Origin: Pseudovibrio axinellae
Lineage (GTDB): Bacteria; Pseudomonadota; Alphaproteobacteria; Rhizobiales; Stappiaceae
Reading direction: 5' to 3'
Length of the DNA: 64,000 nt
Assembly (NCBI RefSeq): GCF_900110875.1
Contig: NZ_FOFM01000007.1
Location: forward strand, 62,001 to 126,000
In this document: positions 42,668 through 52,809 of the stretch, piece after piece
How positions within the stretch are numbered: the stretch's first letter is position 1
Layout: each line of letters begins with the position of its first letter
Program-made: the position numbers and the translations under genes
Notes under the pieces: generated by a model
What the model was told of the DNA's origin: nothing
Databases searched by the model: none
The model's input: only the letters and a program-made list of their open reading frames with translations

Positions 42668-44224
42668 ATGGCTCAGCGTATTTTGATCGTAGATGACGAT
42701 CCGGTTCAACGCCGCCTGCTCGAAGAAGCAGTGAAGCGATTTGGTTACCGCTCAAAAAGCTGCACCAACGGAAAAGAAGCGCTTGAAATACTTACCGGAA
42801 ATGCACAGTGCGAAATCGATTTGGTCATCCTTGATCTCATGATGCCAGAAGTCGACGGTTTCCAGGTTTTAAAGGACACGCGCGCGGCCAAAAACCCGGT
42901 CCCCATTATCGTGCAGACCGCCAATGGCAGCATCGAAACAGTCATTGAAGCCATGCGAGCTGGCGCCCAGGATTTTGTTGTAAAACCCAGCCGCCCCGAG
43001 CGTTTGCAGGTCTCCATCACCAATCTTCTGAAAGTCGCCGTGCTGGAAGATGAACTCACCCGCATCCGCAAACACTCTGAAGGCACGCTCACCTTCGATA
43101 ATATCGTCACGCGCTCAGAGCCAATGGACCGTGTGTTGCGCTTAGGCGAGAGGGCCGCCTCCTCAAACATCCCGATCCTGATCGAAGGGGAATCCGGCGT
43201 TGGTAAAGAGCTGATTGCACGCGCTATTCAAGGTTCAAGCGAACGGCGTTCCAAACCCTTTATCACTGTAAATTGCGGGGCTATTCCTGACCATCTTGTT
43301 GAATCCATACTCTTTGGGCACGAAAAAGGGGCCTTTACTGGCGCAGTTGATCGGCACATCGGTAAATTTCAGGAAGCCAACGGAGGCACGCTCTTTCTCG
43401 ATGAGGTTGGAGAGCTGCCAATGGAAGTGCAGGTCAAACTCCTGCGTGCCCTTCAGGAAGGTGAGGTCGATCCGGTTGGCGCGCGTAAGCCAATTAAGGT
43501 GGATTTCCGCCTGATCTCAGCAACAAACCGACGCTTACTTGATCAGGTCAAAGAAGGTAAATTCCGAGAAGACCTTTATTATCGCCTCAACGTCTTCCCA
43601 ATCTGGGTCCCTCCCCTCCGGGACCGGAGCGAAGATATACCCGAGCTAACACGCCACTTTATTGCACGTTTTGCAGCAGAGGAAAGCAAACCACAGGTAA
43701 CGGGAATCATCCCCGATACTCTAAAAATGCTGAGAAGTTATGAATGGCCTGGTAACATTCGCCAGCTTGAAAATGCAGTATTCCGCGCAGTTGTCCTGTG
43801 CGATGGTCCAAACTTGACTTGCGAAGACTTCCCGCAAATAGCTCAGGCAACAGATACGCCAATGAGTTACGCGGGCAGCTCGCCAGTTGAAACAAGAGCA
43901 CCACAAGCTGACGTCTATTCTTCATCCCTGAATGTAGAGAGTAAATGGGAGGAACAGCAGGACAAGCAATTTTTCCAGGTCGAAGCCGTTTCAGCCTTCG
44001 ACGCGGAACAACCTCCCTTTGGATATATGCGTTCCTTTGATGGCGAAGGCCATGTCTGCACATTAATGGGTGTTGAGGAGGAAATGATAAGGACCGCGAT
44101 CTCCCACTACGGAGGCCGCATGACTGAAGTTGCGAAACGTTTGGGAATTGGGCGCTCTACACTTTATCGCAAACTGAAAGAGTACGGGCTAGAAGAACGG
44201 CCAGAAAGCAAGGCTGCAAACTAA
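42668..44224 (+). CDS. Sigma-54-dependent response regulator (NtrC family)
   Basis: Regulator of 518 aa. The receiver domain (1-125) has D9-D10-D11 in LIVDDDP, phospho-Asp56 in VILDLMMP and K105-like in VVKPS. The AAA+ domain (about 148-385) has Walker A GESGVGKE near 173, GAFTGA near 220 for sigma-54 contact and Walker B GGTLFLDEVGEL. The C-terminal Fis-type helix-turn-helix ends in GGRMTEVAKRLGIGRSTLYRKLKEYGLEE. About 70 disordered residues separate AAA+ from the DNA-binding helices, longer than in NtrC. ATG 42668 follows GAAGGAC. No histidine kinase gene is adjacent. Confidence 0.88.
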   Translation: MAQRILIVDDDPVQRRLLEEAVKRFGYRSKSCTNGKEALEILTGNAQCEIDLVILDLMMPEVDGFQVLKDTRAAKNPVPIIVQTANGSIETVIEAMRAGAQDFVVKPSRPERLQVSITNLLKVAVLEDELTRIRKHSEGTLTFDNIVTRSEPMDRVLRLGERAASSNIPILIEGESGVGKELIARAIQGSSERRSKPFITVNCGAIPDHLVESILFGHEKGAFTGAVDRHIGKFQEANGGTLFLDEVGELPMEVQVKLLRALQEGEVDPVGARKPIKVDFRLISATNRRLLDQVKEGKFREDLYYRLNVFPIWVPPLRDRSEDIPELTRHFIARFAAEESKPQVTGIIPDTLKMLRSYEWPGNIRQLENAVFRAVVLCDGPNLTCEDFPQIAQATDTPMSYAGSSPVETRAPQADVYSSSLNVESKWEEQQDKQFFQVEAVSAFDAEQPPFGYMRSFDGEGHVCTLMGVEEEMIRTAISHYGGRMTEVAKRLGIGRSTLYRKLKEYGLEERPESKAAN

Positions 44225-44411
44225 AAAAACCGTGGGTTTAAGTTCATATCACTTAACCTTGAATTTAAAAGATCACGCACTCGTGTTATTTCAATGCGAA
44301 TTAGTGAATATGCATAATAATTAAAAGCTTGGGCAAAACAACACTCTTAAAATTTGAGGTATTCTTCTTGTACCTTTAAAGATCAAAGAGTTATCGGGTG
44401 GGTAGTCATAA

Positions 44412-46064
44412 ATGTTTGGTAGAACGAGCACATCAGCATTGCTCGCAGGGGCAGTTATTGCGCTTTCGTCAACGGTGTATTCTGCTAAGGCAGCAATACC
44501 AGATAACTTTGACGTGCAGCTCGATCATGTAAATCTTGCGCTGTCTAACCCTGTTGCCCAGCAAATTCAGCAGGCATTCAGCAAGAATCATAGCCGTCAG
44601 AATTTTCATGCAAAGCGCGAAGCTGCAGCGGCGAAACTCTTCTACCAAAACCGAAGCTTCCAGCCAGCTTGGATCCTGCAAGGTAAGCTCACAGCCAGCG
44701 CTTTATCCGTCATAAAAACGTTGCAAGCAGCGGATGAAGAAGGCCTGCGCTCAGCTGACTACCCAGTCCCACAAGTAGGGTTCAATGCAGATGGCAAATC
44801 AACGCCAGAGCAGATTGCGATGGCCGAATTGGAGCTGTCCCACTCCCTTCTTAAATACGCAGAGGATGCTCAAGCCGGACGCGTCAGCCCCTATGCAATT
44901 TCTGAGGACATCACACTTCGCCCGGAACGGCCAGATCCGATTGAAGCGCTGACATCGATCGCGCGCTCGGCTACCCCCTCGCAGGTTTTAGCTGCATTCA
45001 ACCCGCCACATGCCGAGTATAAAGCGCTCAAAGTGCAACTCGCGCAGCTGCGAGAACAGACCCAAAAAGGTGAGCTGGAAAAGCAAGTTGTTATTCCTGC
45101 TGGCAAAGTCCTCAAGGTTGGCACCAAAAGCTCTCGCGTCATTCTGCTCAGAGAACGCTTGAGTGTCCCAACCGTTGAATCCCAGATGAACGTTTACACG
45201 CAGGACTTGGCTTATGCGGTTGAAGCGTTCCAGGCTGGAAACGGCCTGCATCCAGACGGAGCAGTGGGACCACGCACGCTACTGGCACTTAATGGCCGTG
45301 TAAGCGGCAACCCAGTCAAAGACATCATCGCGAACATGGAACGCTGGCGCTGGATGCCGCGCGATCTGGGGCAAACACATCTACGTGTAAACATCCCAGA
45401 GTTCATGGTCCGCTTGAATATGGATGGCTTCTCACTGTTTGAAAGTCGCGTGGTTGTCGGTAAGCGCTCCAACAAAACACCTGTTTTTTCAGACCGCATG
45501 AAACATGTGATTGTGAACCCATACTGGAATGTGCCTTACTCCATCGCATCCAAAGAGATTTTGCCTGAGATGCTTGCGAGCAATCCGCAAAGCTACCTGC
45601 GAAAAGGCAACTACGAAATCGTCTATGGCGGCAAGATCGTTGATCCACGCCGGGTGAACTGGAACGCTGTGACGTTTAAGAAAATCCGCATACGCCAGCG
45701 TCCAGGTCGGGGTAACGCTCTTGGTAAAATCAAGTTCATGTTCCCGAACAAGCACAACGTCTACCTGCACGACACACCATCCAAATCGCTGTTCAATCGC
45801 TCAGAGCGCGCGTTTTCTCACGGCTGTGTTCGTGTACAAAACCCGTTCGACTTTGCAGACGCTCTGATGGCAACGCAAAATACCATCACCGGCAACTACA
45901 TCCGCTCTCTGGTGGGCAAAAAGCAAACGCAAGTGAACCTGCAACAACAGATTCCCGTACACATCTCATATTTCACAGCCTTTGTGGATGAAGCCGGAAA
46001 GTTGCAAAGACGCCCGGATATTTACGGACATAATCAGGCGACCATAGACGCTCTGAATCTTTAA
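44412..46064 (+). CDS. L,D-transpeptidase (YcbB-like)
   Basis: Exported peptidoglycan cross-linking enzyme of 550 aa. An N-terminal signal sequence (about 1-29, LLAGAVIALSSTVYSAKA) is followed by a peptidoglycan-binding domain with DGAVGPRTLLALNG near 280-293. The YkuD catalytic domain has HDTPSKSLFNRSERAFSHGCVRVQNP, with nucleophile Cys472 and His470. It makes 3-3 cross-links or attaches proteins in the periplasm. The architecture, with a long N-terminal region, is that of YcbB/LdtD. The next gene is also envelope-related. Confidence 0.88.
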   Translation: MFGRTSTSALLAGAVIALSSTVYSAKAAIPDNFDVQLDHVNLALSNPVAQQIQQAFSKNHSRQNFHAKREAAAAKLFYQNRSFQPAWILQGKLTASALSVIKTLQAADEEGLRSADYPVPQVGFNADGKSTPEQIAMAELELSHSLLKYAEDAQAGRVSPYAISEDITLRPERPDPIEALTSIARSATPSQVLAAFNPPHAEYKALKVQLAQLREQTQKGELEKQVVIPAGKVLKVGTKSSRVILLRERLSVPTVESQMNVYTQDLAYAVEAFQAGNGLHPDGAVGPRTLLALNGRVSGNPVKDIIANMERWRWMPRDLGQTHLRVNIPEFMVRLNMDGFSLFESRVVVGKRSNKTPVFSDRMKHVIVNPYWNVPYSIASKEILPEMLASNPQSYLRKGNYEIVYGGKIVDPRRVNWNAVTFKKIRIRQRPGRGNALGKIKFMFPNKHNVYLHDTPSKSLFNRSERAFSHGCVRVQNPFDFADALMATQNTITGNYIRSLVGKKQTQVNLQQQIPVHISYFTAFVDEAGKLQRRPDIYGHNQATIDALNL

Positions 46065-46072
46065 AATTGTCA

Positions 46073-46128
46073 GTATCCACATGTATCCACAGCTAGATGA
46101 CGACTTATGCGTGCGGATTCGTGCGGAT
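46073..46128. repeat. Two pairs of 10-bp-phased direct repeats
   Basis: GTATCCACA occurs at 46073-46081 and 46083-46091, one helical turn apart and 8/9 like the DnaA box TTATCCACA. CGTGCGGAT occurs at 46110-46118 and 46120-46128, also with a 10-bp period. They lie between two cell-wall genes, about 180 bp upstream of the second. Confidence 0.55.
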
Positions 46129-46309
46129 ATGTCGCATGAAAATAGCTGAAAACGGCAAAAAACTTGGAATGTTGCCGTATAGTCACTAGTTCGCGTTAAT
46201 TGTAACTAGAGTAAAGGCTCATTAACCTTGTCCGCACTAAAACGAAAGAGGTGGGGCTCTGCGGTAAGGTTTTAGCTGCTAACGCGAAAGCGAGATTCAA
46301 TTGCGTGAT

Positions 46310-47983
46310 ATGATTGTATTCGGGCGCTCGGATTTTGGTAAACGTCTACTAGGCATTCAGCTGCTTGCCGCAGCCGTTTTTTGTGCGCTTCTCCTCACCT
46401 CAGTCGCTTCAGCCAGTGCGAGCACACGCTCACTCAAGCTGTACTTCACCCACACAAAAGAGCGGGCTGAAATTACGTTCAAACGGAATGGTCGTTACGA
46501 TAAAGCAGGCCTTCGAAAGCTCAATAATTTCTTACGCGACTGGCGTCAAAAAGAGCCGACCAAAATGGATCCGGAACTGTTTGACCTGATCTGGGAAGTT
46601 TACCAGAAGACAGGCTCAAAAAAGTACATCCATGTTGTCTCCGCCTATCGCTCGCCAAAAACCAACAATATGCTCCGCAAGCGCTCCAGTGGTGTGGCTA
46701 AAAACAGCCAGCACACCAAAGGCCGCGCAATGGACTTCTTCATTCCCGGCGTGAGCACAGCCAAGCTGCGCGCCGCTGGGCTTCGCCAGCATGTGGGCGG
46801 CGTTGGATATTACCCACGTTCAAACACACCATTTGTTCATATGGATACTGGTTCTGTACGTCACTGGCCGCGTATGTCGCGCTCACAGCTGGCAAAGGTT
46901 TTCCCAAAAGGGGATACGATCCACGTTCCATCCGATGGCAAGCCAATGGCCCGCTACAAGCAGACACTGGCAGCTGTTAAGCGTAAAGATTCAGGACGCT
47001 CAACCAGCGTCGCAAGCAGATCGCGCTCCTCAGCAAAATCGAGCGCACGATCATCCTCTTCTAAAGAAGGTGGCAGCTTCTTCTCCCGCTTGTTCAGCAA
47101 CCCGGACAGCAAGGACACAAGCAAACCTGCACCGGCAAGCAAAACACCAAAGGTACGTGAGCCGGACCCAAGCCGCCGCGCGCAAGCTGACATCAACACC
47201 ATACCGCAGCCGAAAGTTGCGTTGCTGGCATCACAGCCAGCAACCAGCCCTGTACCCGGCGCGGCGTCGCCACTGGCTCTTGCCACTGCCAGACCATTTG
47301 CAAAGCCAGGCACAGCAACACAGGCCGCACCAGCACAACCTGAGCAAAGTCTCGACCTGTTCGCATCAGCACGCCCGCGTATAAAACCACAACAACTTGT
47401 TCAGGTCGCTGCATTGCCAGCGGCAACACCTGCTTCACCGCAACGGGCAGCGCACATGCCGGCGAAAGTGGATACACCTAAGGACGGCATCGCAGCGATC
47501 ATCGCAGCAACAGGCGAAAAAACACCTGATAGCCTGCGCCCACTCGTCTCCACACAACTCGCATACGCATCTCCCTCAACAGGGCGAAATATTCCAAAGA
47601 GTAAAGAGATACTGCTCCCAGCCAAAGAGCCAGTTGCGCAACAACGCCTGCCTAACCTGATGCCTAAAGTTCTGCCAGCACAGCAGAGCAGTGTTGCTAA
47701 AGTCGTTCCCCGGCCTCTTCTGGTCGGTTTCCATTCAGCACCACAGCCAAATGCTGTCTTGATGCTCGACCCGACATGGACCTCCAAGAACCGTCGCACC
47801 ATCACCATGCAGCATCCTGACCAGAATCAACTCGCGGTGCTGATGACCTCTGTCACCACAGTGTTCAAAGATTCGCTCATCAAAACGCCATACAGGCCTA
47901 TCCGCAAACGCATCAATCGCGGCGCTGCAATCGCGTGGCTTGATACGATCAATACTGGCACCGCACAACTCACACTGAATTAG
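46310..47983 (+). CDS. DUF882 (YcbK-like, peptidase M15 fold) cell-wall protein with long low-complexity tail
   Basis: Exported protein of 557 aa. A signal sequence (about 5-40) precedes a DUF882/peptidase M15-type domain (about 45-200) with VVSAYRSPKTNNMLRK, SQHTKGRAMDFFIPG and FVHMDTG, which carries the HxD and HxH-like zinc ligands of D,D-carboxypeptidase-fold proteins. The remaining about 350 residues are Ser/Pro/Ala/Lys-rich and probably disordered, with a conserved end MLDPTWTSKNRRTITMQHPDQ. Start ATG 46310; TTG 46301 is an alternative. Likely role: peptidoglycan trimming in the periplasm. Confidence 0.78.
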   Translation: MIVFGRSDFGKRLLGIQLLAAAVFCALLLTSVASASASTRSLKLYFTHTKERAEITFKRNGRYDKAGLRKLNNFLRDWRQKEPTKMDPELFDLIWEVYQKTGSKKYIHVVSAYRSPKTNNMLRKRSSGVAKNSQHTKGRAMDFFIPGVSTAKLRAAGLRQHVGGVGYYPRSNTPFVHMDTGSVRHWPRMSRSQLAKVFPKGDTIHVPSDGKPMARYKQTLAAVKRKDSGRSTSVASRSRSSAKSSARSSSSKEGGSFFSRLFSNPDSKDTSKPAPASKTPKVREPDPSRRAQADINTIPQPKVALLASQPATSPVPGAASPLALATARPFAKPGTATQAAPAQPEQSLDLFASARPRIKPQQLVQVAALPAATPASPQRAAHMPAKVDTPKDGIAAIIAATGEKTPDSLRPLVSTQLAYASPSTGRNIPKSKEILLPAKEPVAQQRLPNLMPKVLPAQQSSVAKVVPRPLLVGFHSAPQPNAVLMLDPTWTSKNRRTITMQHPDQNQLAVLMTSVTTVFKDSLIKTPYRPIRKRINRGAAIAWLDTINTGTAQLTLN

Positions 47984-48275
47984 GCAACACCCACACCGCT
48001 ACCTAATTTTTTGCACTGAAACAATTTCATGTTGAAGCCCCAAGAACGGGTTTCAAGACTGGCCTACGACGCAGCCAAATTGCGATTAAGCCATTATTAT
48101 GAGCCACTTTCTGCTGACCAGACCTTTTCCTTAGCTGAAATCGTTTGCGCCTTACCCACGCCAGTGGTTGAGGTCAACCACTTCCACCTTGTTCTCTATA
48201 TGTTCACGTGCTTGTTTATCCATCCCCGCGCGTTCAATTCTGCTGTTTACCCACCGCGCCGTAAATGGAGTTTGC
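47984..48275. other. Intergenic region upstream of MFS gene
   Basis: About 290 bp with no credible gene. The long frame running into the MFS gene from 48168 is not protein-like. Confidence 0.4.
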
Positions 48276-49472
48276 ATGATGAACAAGCCGCTGTTGATGG
48301 TAATCACCTGCTTAAACATCAGCGCTTGGATTGACTTAATAAGCATCATGACTTGGGTCGGCTATGAATTGAATTTCTCGCCGATTGCCGTTGCTTTGGT
48401 TTCAATATCCATGCTTGCCCCACAAGCAATATTGAGCCGGTTCATCACCAAAACCATCAATCGCCACAACGCCACCAATTTGCTGATCCTAACAACTGCG
48501 GGCCGTGTTGTTTGCACACTTGGCCTCATTTGGGCAAACTCACTCACTGCATTAGTTCCATTGCTTCTGCTGCGAGCACTTGCAATCGGTTTCATGCAGC
48601 CCATCGTCGCCGGAGAGGCGCAGCACATTAAGAAGAACCAAAGAGCTAAGTTTGCCTCCCTCCTCAATCTCATAAATACCCTCTCCAAACTTATCGTCCC
48701 GGTCTTAGGCGGCATCTTGGCTGTCAATTTCGGCGAGCAATCTGTCTTCGCCATCAGCTCCGGCCTCGGGGGGATTGCGATCCTCGGCCTCTTACTCTTT
48801 CCGCTTCCCACGCAAAACTTGAATACCACGCCCACAGATACCAACACAGAACCACAGAAAATTCCTGGCGTTTTCCAGCTTGGTTTTGGCAGCTGCATCG
48901 TCTTGGCAGTGGGCTTGTCCTTAACCTTCTCCAATCTGCTGCCCTACACATTCAGCTACTACGAGGTCCCCAAATCGCTACTATCCGTAGCCTTATCAGC
49001 CTCGGCTGTTGGCGCAGTGCTCTTTAACTTGATGATACTGCGAAAAAACCTAGTAATTAACAGCTTCCCTCAAAAGCACTTAATGATGTCATGCGTGCTC
49101 AGCGCAGCAGCATTTGCAAGTTTATCTCTCACCTTAATCACAGGGACGTTGAACTGGGTTTTCATCCCACTCCTGTTTGCAGCAATCTCCGGAGCCCGGG
49201 CCTATTTTGAGACCTACTCAAATGCCTTCATCTTCTCATGTTCAGGGAGAGTGTCTGTTACTTTAGCAGCCTTTAAACAAGGCTTGGCCGCCTACGCAGG
49301 CATGGCAATCACGCTCATCGGGGCCTTGAGCTTGACGGACAGAGAACCATTCACATTCCTCATCTCCGCATCAATGATCACCTTAACCCTTGCATTAATA
49401 TGGGGCTGTTGGAATTTTCAAGACAAACAGTCTGCAGCTCTTTTGAGCACTTCACCAAACAAAGAAACCTGA
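48276..49472 (+). CDS. MFS transporter (12-TM)
   Basis: Inner-membrane major facilitator of 398 aa with twelve predicted helices. ATG 48276 or 48279 (MMNKPLLMVITCLNISAWIDLISIMTWVGYEL) is chosen because TGGAG precedes it; the frame-open upstream extension is not hydrophobic. Motif A is degenerate (RFITKTINRHNATNLL). Helix-rich halves are separated near residues 175-200 by a polar linker (PTQNLNTTPTDTNTEPQ). It resembles enterobactin-exporter-like or macrolide-efflux-like MFS proteins. Substrate is unknown. It ends just before the gapR terminator. Confidence 0.78.
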   Translation: MMNKPLLMVITCLNISAWIDLISIMTWVGYELNFSPIAVALVSISMLAPQAILSRFITKTINRHNATNLLILTTAGRVVCTLGLIWANSLTALVPLLLLRALAIGFMQPIVAGEAQHIKKNQRAKFASLLNLINTLSKLIVPVLGGILAVNFGEQSVFAISSGLGGIAILGLLLFPLPTQNLNTTPTDTNTEPQKIPGVFQLGFGSCIVLAVGLSLTFSNLLPYTFSYYEVPKSLLSVALSASAVGAVLFNLMILRKNLVINSFPQKHLMMSCVLSAAAFASLSLTLITGTLNWVFIPLLFAAISGARAYFETYSNAFIFSCSGRVSVTLAAFKQGLAAYAGMAITLIGALSLTDREPFTFLISASMITLTLALIWGCWNFQDKQSAALLSTSPNKET

Positions 49473-49489
49473 CCGCAGACGATAACCAC

Positions 49490-49526
49490 CAAACAAAAAA
49501 GGCCCCTCGCCGCAGCAAGGAGCCTC
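49490..49526 (-). terminator. Terminator of gapR
   Basis: GGCCCCTCGC (49501-49510) pairs, with two mismatches, with GCAAGGAGCC (49515-49524). On the minus strand it continues into TTTTTTGTTTGG. Confidence 0.7.
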
Positions 49527-49566
49527 TTTCAAAACGAGCTAAACTGACTTTAGCTATAGGACGCGA

Positions 49567-49833
49567 TTACGCTTCGTCCATAACCGGGCCAGCCATGCCA
49601 AGAGCGTGCAGGTAAAGGTCTAGGATTGCCTCTTCTTCCTCACGCTCATGTGGCTTACGCTTGCGCATAGAAACAATCTTGCGGATGACTTTCACGTCGA
49701 AGCCATTGCCTTTTGCTTCCGCGTAAACATCCTTGATGTCATCAGCGATAACTTTTTTCTCTTCTTCAAGACGCTCAACGCGCTCAATCAACGCACGCAG
49801 CTGGTCTGCTGCAACACCGCCGTTATCTGACAT
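49567..49833 (-). CDS. gapR: Chromosome-associated protein GapR (DUF2312)
   Basis: DNA-binding protein of 88 aa. The sequence [80 protein letters not shown] is the GapR/DUF2312 core: a long coiled coil with a KVIRKIVxxRK DNA-contacting helix. In Caulobacter it encircles overtwisted DNA ahead of polymerases and is needed for replication. It stands alone. A GTCAAC C GTTGAC inverted repeat (49905-49917) lies upstream of its start. Confidence 0.9.
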   Translation of the reverse strand: MSDNGGVAADQLRALIERVERLEEEKKVIADDIKDVYAEAKGNGFDVKVIRKIVSMRKRKPHEREEEEAILDLYLHALGMAGPVMDEA

Positions 49834-50834
49834 GGAAAATCCACCTTACGTTCGTGCAATACACTATTAACCTTGCTGTCTTGCTGCCAGAACTAAGCAG
49901 ACGGGTCAACCGTTGACGGCCTCTTTTCAGCAACCTTCACAAGTTCTGGGGGAAGAACTCAATTTCAATGTGAATATAAAACGCATGCCTCAATTGCCGC
50001 ACAATCTACTGGCACCGCCACGCTATAAAATCATCTTTAAAAATGCCGCAAGCGTCATCCAAATGCCAACCTCACCACACCCAAAAACCCAATGGGGCAA
50101 AAAAACTGCGCTGTACTACCTACGCAATGCCGCCTAGCCCAACAAATACTCACAACTTTCCAACTATAATTCTGCGCGACAAATTCACATGCTCATATAT
50201 TACTGCAATTACCCCCGAACAGAAGGTCTCCCAACCTCCGTTTGAGATGACAAATCTTTAGCAGACGTTCAATGAAACACATTTTGCAACCTGCCCCCAG
50301 CAAAGTGTCGCAGCGCAAAGAAATAACTTGTCGCACCTCTTCAAGGTATCTGCCCCAGCGGCGATCTGATGCATAAAACATCACAAGAATTCACCGCCCG
50401 CGACTAAAACATCGTTTATCTCCTTGTCTTTTCTTTCAAAATTTATTCATGATTGATATGAGGAACTGTGGGAGGTACCAAGGTTTTCTGGCTTTGCTCT
50501 TGATTCTACACAAAACTCAGGCCAATAAAGATACTAGGATTCCTAGAGGTAAGATCCGGTTTCTGGGTCAGATTTCAGCGTTGACGGGTATCGTCCACAC
50601 TCATCCAGAGTAAGGGCGAGGCAACCAAAGCATGACATGTCGGGTTTAATCCAATTCATCATCCTGCCGCTTTTATGTGGCCAATAGTGAATTGGGGCAA
50701 CGTTCTTTACCCAGAACAACCTGTATTACCCTTTCGTCGTGCTCTAAAGCGCTTCGGCCTCTGGCTGAACCACGTTGACAAGGGCATCAACTGAACGCAT
50801 TAACTTGCCGTTTGTAGCTGTACATAAGACTGTT
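49834..50834. other. Large intergenic region (1.0 kb) before DUF1036-pyk
   Basis: No supported gene. Visible features are a GTCAAC/GTTGAC repeat at 49905-49917 and a CTAGGATTCCTAG palindrome at about 50534-50546. Several short frames with unremarkable composition occur. Such a long gap may hide an RNA gene or a decayed gene, but nothing in it can be defended. Confidence 0.45.
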
Positions 50835-51320
50835 ATGAGAACATCCAGAAACGACTTCGCATCTGCTGTAAAAAAACGTTTTATGAAAAATGCACTGGCT
50901 CTTGCCTGTGTTGCTTTTGGAGTTCTGGGCTTTCAGCAGATTCCCTCTGCGAAAGCAGACTTTCGTACCTGCAACAAGACTGAAAGTACGGTCAACATCG
51001 CAATTGGCTACCGTGATGGTGCTGATTGGATCACAGAAGGCTGGTGGACAATTGATAAAAACACCTGCGACACACTGTTTTCCGGTGACTTGGCATCACG
51101 CTACTATTACTTGTATGCAGAACAAACGGATCAAAATGGCGAATGGGATGGCGAAGCATATATGTGCATTCGTCAAAAGAAATTCACCATTCGCGGGATA
51201 GAAGACTGTGTCGCTCGCGGATATGAGCGTGCAGGATTCTTTGAAATAGATACAGGCGATCAAAGCAGCTGGACGGTCCAGCTGACAGAGCCGGTAGAGC
51301 AAGGAACAGGTGGACGATGA
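50835..51320 (+). CDS. DUF1036 family secreted protein
   Basis: Protein of 161 aa from ATG 50835, or 145 aa from ATG 50883. The signal sequence (KNALALACVAFGVLGFQQIPSAKA) favours a start at or near 50883, since a longer N-terminus precedes it only in the first option. The mature part FRTCNKTESTVNIAIGYRDGADWITEGWWTIDKNTCDTLFSGDLASRYYYLYAE is the DUF1036 pattern with four Cys. Function is unknown. Its stop overlaps the pyk start by 4 nt (ATGA), a coupling conserved in alphaproteobacteria. Confidence 0.82.
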   Translation: MRTSRNDFASAVKKRFMKNALALACVAFGVLGFQQIPSAKADFRTCNKTESTVNIAIGYRDGADWITEGWWTIDKNTCDTLFSGDLASRYYYLYAEQTDQNGEWDGEAYMCIRQKKFTIRGIEDCVARGYERAGFFEIDTGDQSSWTVQLTEPVEQGTGGR

Positions 51321-52747
51321 AGCGTAATAGACGGGTCAAAATTCTAGCAACTCTCGGCCCGGCGTCTTCCGAAAAAGAAGCAATCAAGAAGCTATGGCTT
51401 GCTGGTGCAGACGTTTTCCGCATCAACATGAGCCACTCCTCCCACGAAGTTCTCAACAATCTGGTTGATCGCATTCGTGACGTGGAAGCAGAAGTTGGCC
51501 GTCCAATCGGCATTCTTGCTGACCTGCAGGGCCCCAAACTGCGCGTCGGCACCTTTGCAAACGACGAAAAGCCAATCCTTGAAAACGGCGCAACCTTTAT
51601 TCTAGACGCTAACGAGACCCCAGGTGACGCTACCCGCGTTTACCTCCCACATCCTGAAATTCTTGGCAGCCTTGAAGTTGGTCACCGCCTTTTGGTGGAC
51701 GACGGCAAAATCAGCCTGCGCGTAACAGAAACTTCTCCGAAGCGCTGCGTGACAATTGTTGAAGTTGGTGGCAAGATTTCCAACCGTAAAGGCGTTTCTG
51801 TTCCAGATACAGAAATTCCGGTTGGTGCACTGACTGAAAAAGACCGCGCAGACCTGTTGGCTGCACTCGATGCAAAAGTTGACTGGGTCGCTCTGTCCTT
51901 CGTACAGCGCCCAGAAGATCTCATCGAAGTTCGCAACACCACACAGGGCCGTGTTGGCGTTCTTGCAAAAATCGAGAAACCACAGGCAATCGAACGTCTT
52001 TCTGAGATCATCGAGCTGTCCGACGCAATCATGGTTGCTCGTGGTGACCTTGGCGTTGAAATGCCACTGGAGCAGGTTCCAGGCCTTCAAAAGCGTATGA
52101 TCCGCGCATGCCGCAAAGCTGGAAAGCCAGTTGTTGTTGCAACGCAGATGCTGGAAAGCATGATCACATCTCCGGTTCCAACCCGCGCAGAAGTATCTGA
52201 CGTGGCAACCGCAGTGTTTGAAGGCGCAGATGCAGTTATGCTTTCTGCTGAATCAGCTGCCGGTGACTTCCCAACAGAAGCCGTTGCGACCATGGACAAG
52301 ATCGCCGTGGAAGTTGAGCAAGACGAGAACTACCGTTCTATCATCCACGCTCAGCGCACAGAACCTGAAGCAACCGGCGCTGACGCAATCACCGCAGCAG
52401 CTCACCAGGTTGCAGAAACTCTGGATCTGGCAGCGATTGTCTCTTACACCGCCTCTGGTGGAACCGCACTGCGCGCATCCCGTGAGCGCCCTGCAACGCC
52501 AATCATCGCGTTCTCTCCTGAAATCGCGACTGTACGCCGCCTGACCATTGGTTGGGGCTTGCACTGTGTTGCTAGTCAGGATGCCGCGACCGAGGAAGAC
52601 CTCATCAACCGCGCTTGCTGCCTTGCAAACGAAGAAGGCTTTGCAAAGCCAGGTCAGCGCATTCTGGTATCTGCCGGCGTGCCATTCGGCACACCAGGCT
52701 CTACCAATATGCTGCGGATTGCTTTCGTTGGTTCAAACGACATTTAA
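51317..52747 (+). CDS. pyk: Pyruvate kinase
   Basis: Glycolytic enzyme of 476 aa converting PEP and ADP to pyruvate and ATP. RRVKILATLGPAS opens the barrel; DVFRINMSHSSHE (about 35-47), DLQGPKLRVG (about 69-78) and IAKIEKPQAIERLSEII (about 220, with the catalytic Lys) follow. MVARGDLGVEMP (about 240) and TQMLESM (about 276) complete the active site. The C-terminal domain begins after EVEQDENYRS. It is translationally coupled to the DUF1036 gene and ended by a strong terminator. Confidence 0.95.
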   Translation: MKRNRRVKILATLGPASSEKEAIKKLWLAGADVFRINMSHSSHEVLNNLVDRIRDVEAEVGRPIGILADLQGPKLRVGTFANDEKPILENGATFILDANETPGDATRVYLPHPEILGSLEVGHRLLVDDGKISLRVTETSPKRCVTIVEVGGKISNRKGVSVPDTEIPVGALTEKDRADLLAALDAKVDWVALSFVQRPEDLIEVRNTTQGRVGVLAKIEKPQAIERLSEIIELSDAIMVARGDLGVEMPLEQVPGLQKRMIRACRKAGKPVVVATQMLESMITSPVPTRAEVSDVATAVFEGADAVMLSAESAAGDFPTEAVATMDKIAVEVEQDENYRSIIHAQRTEPEATGADAITAAAHQVAETLDLAAIVSYTASGGTALRASRERPATPIIAFSPEIATVRRLTIGWGLHCVASQDAATEEDLINRACCLANEEGFAKPGQRILVSAGVPFGTPGSTNMLRIAFVGSNDI

Positions 52748-52778
52748 GCAACCTGCCAGTAGAACTAATATGAACAAG

Positions 52779-52809
52779 AAGCCCGGGATCGATGATCTCG
52801 GGCTTTTTT
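52779..52809 (+). terminator. Terminator of pyk
   Basis: AAGCCCGGGATC (52779-52790) pairs with GATCTCGGGCTT (52794-52805), one wobble, loop GAT, then a T run. Confidence 0.88.

Noticed and set aside
49913..50137. 74-codon frame in the 1-kb gap before DUF1036
   Set aside because: No ribosome binding site, no domain, composition unlike neighbouring genes.
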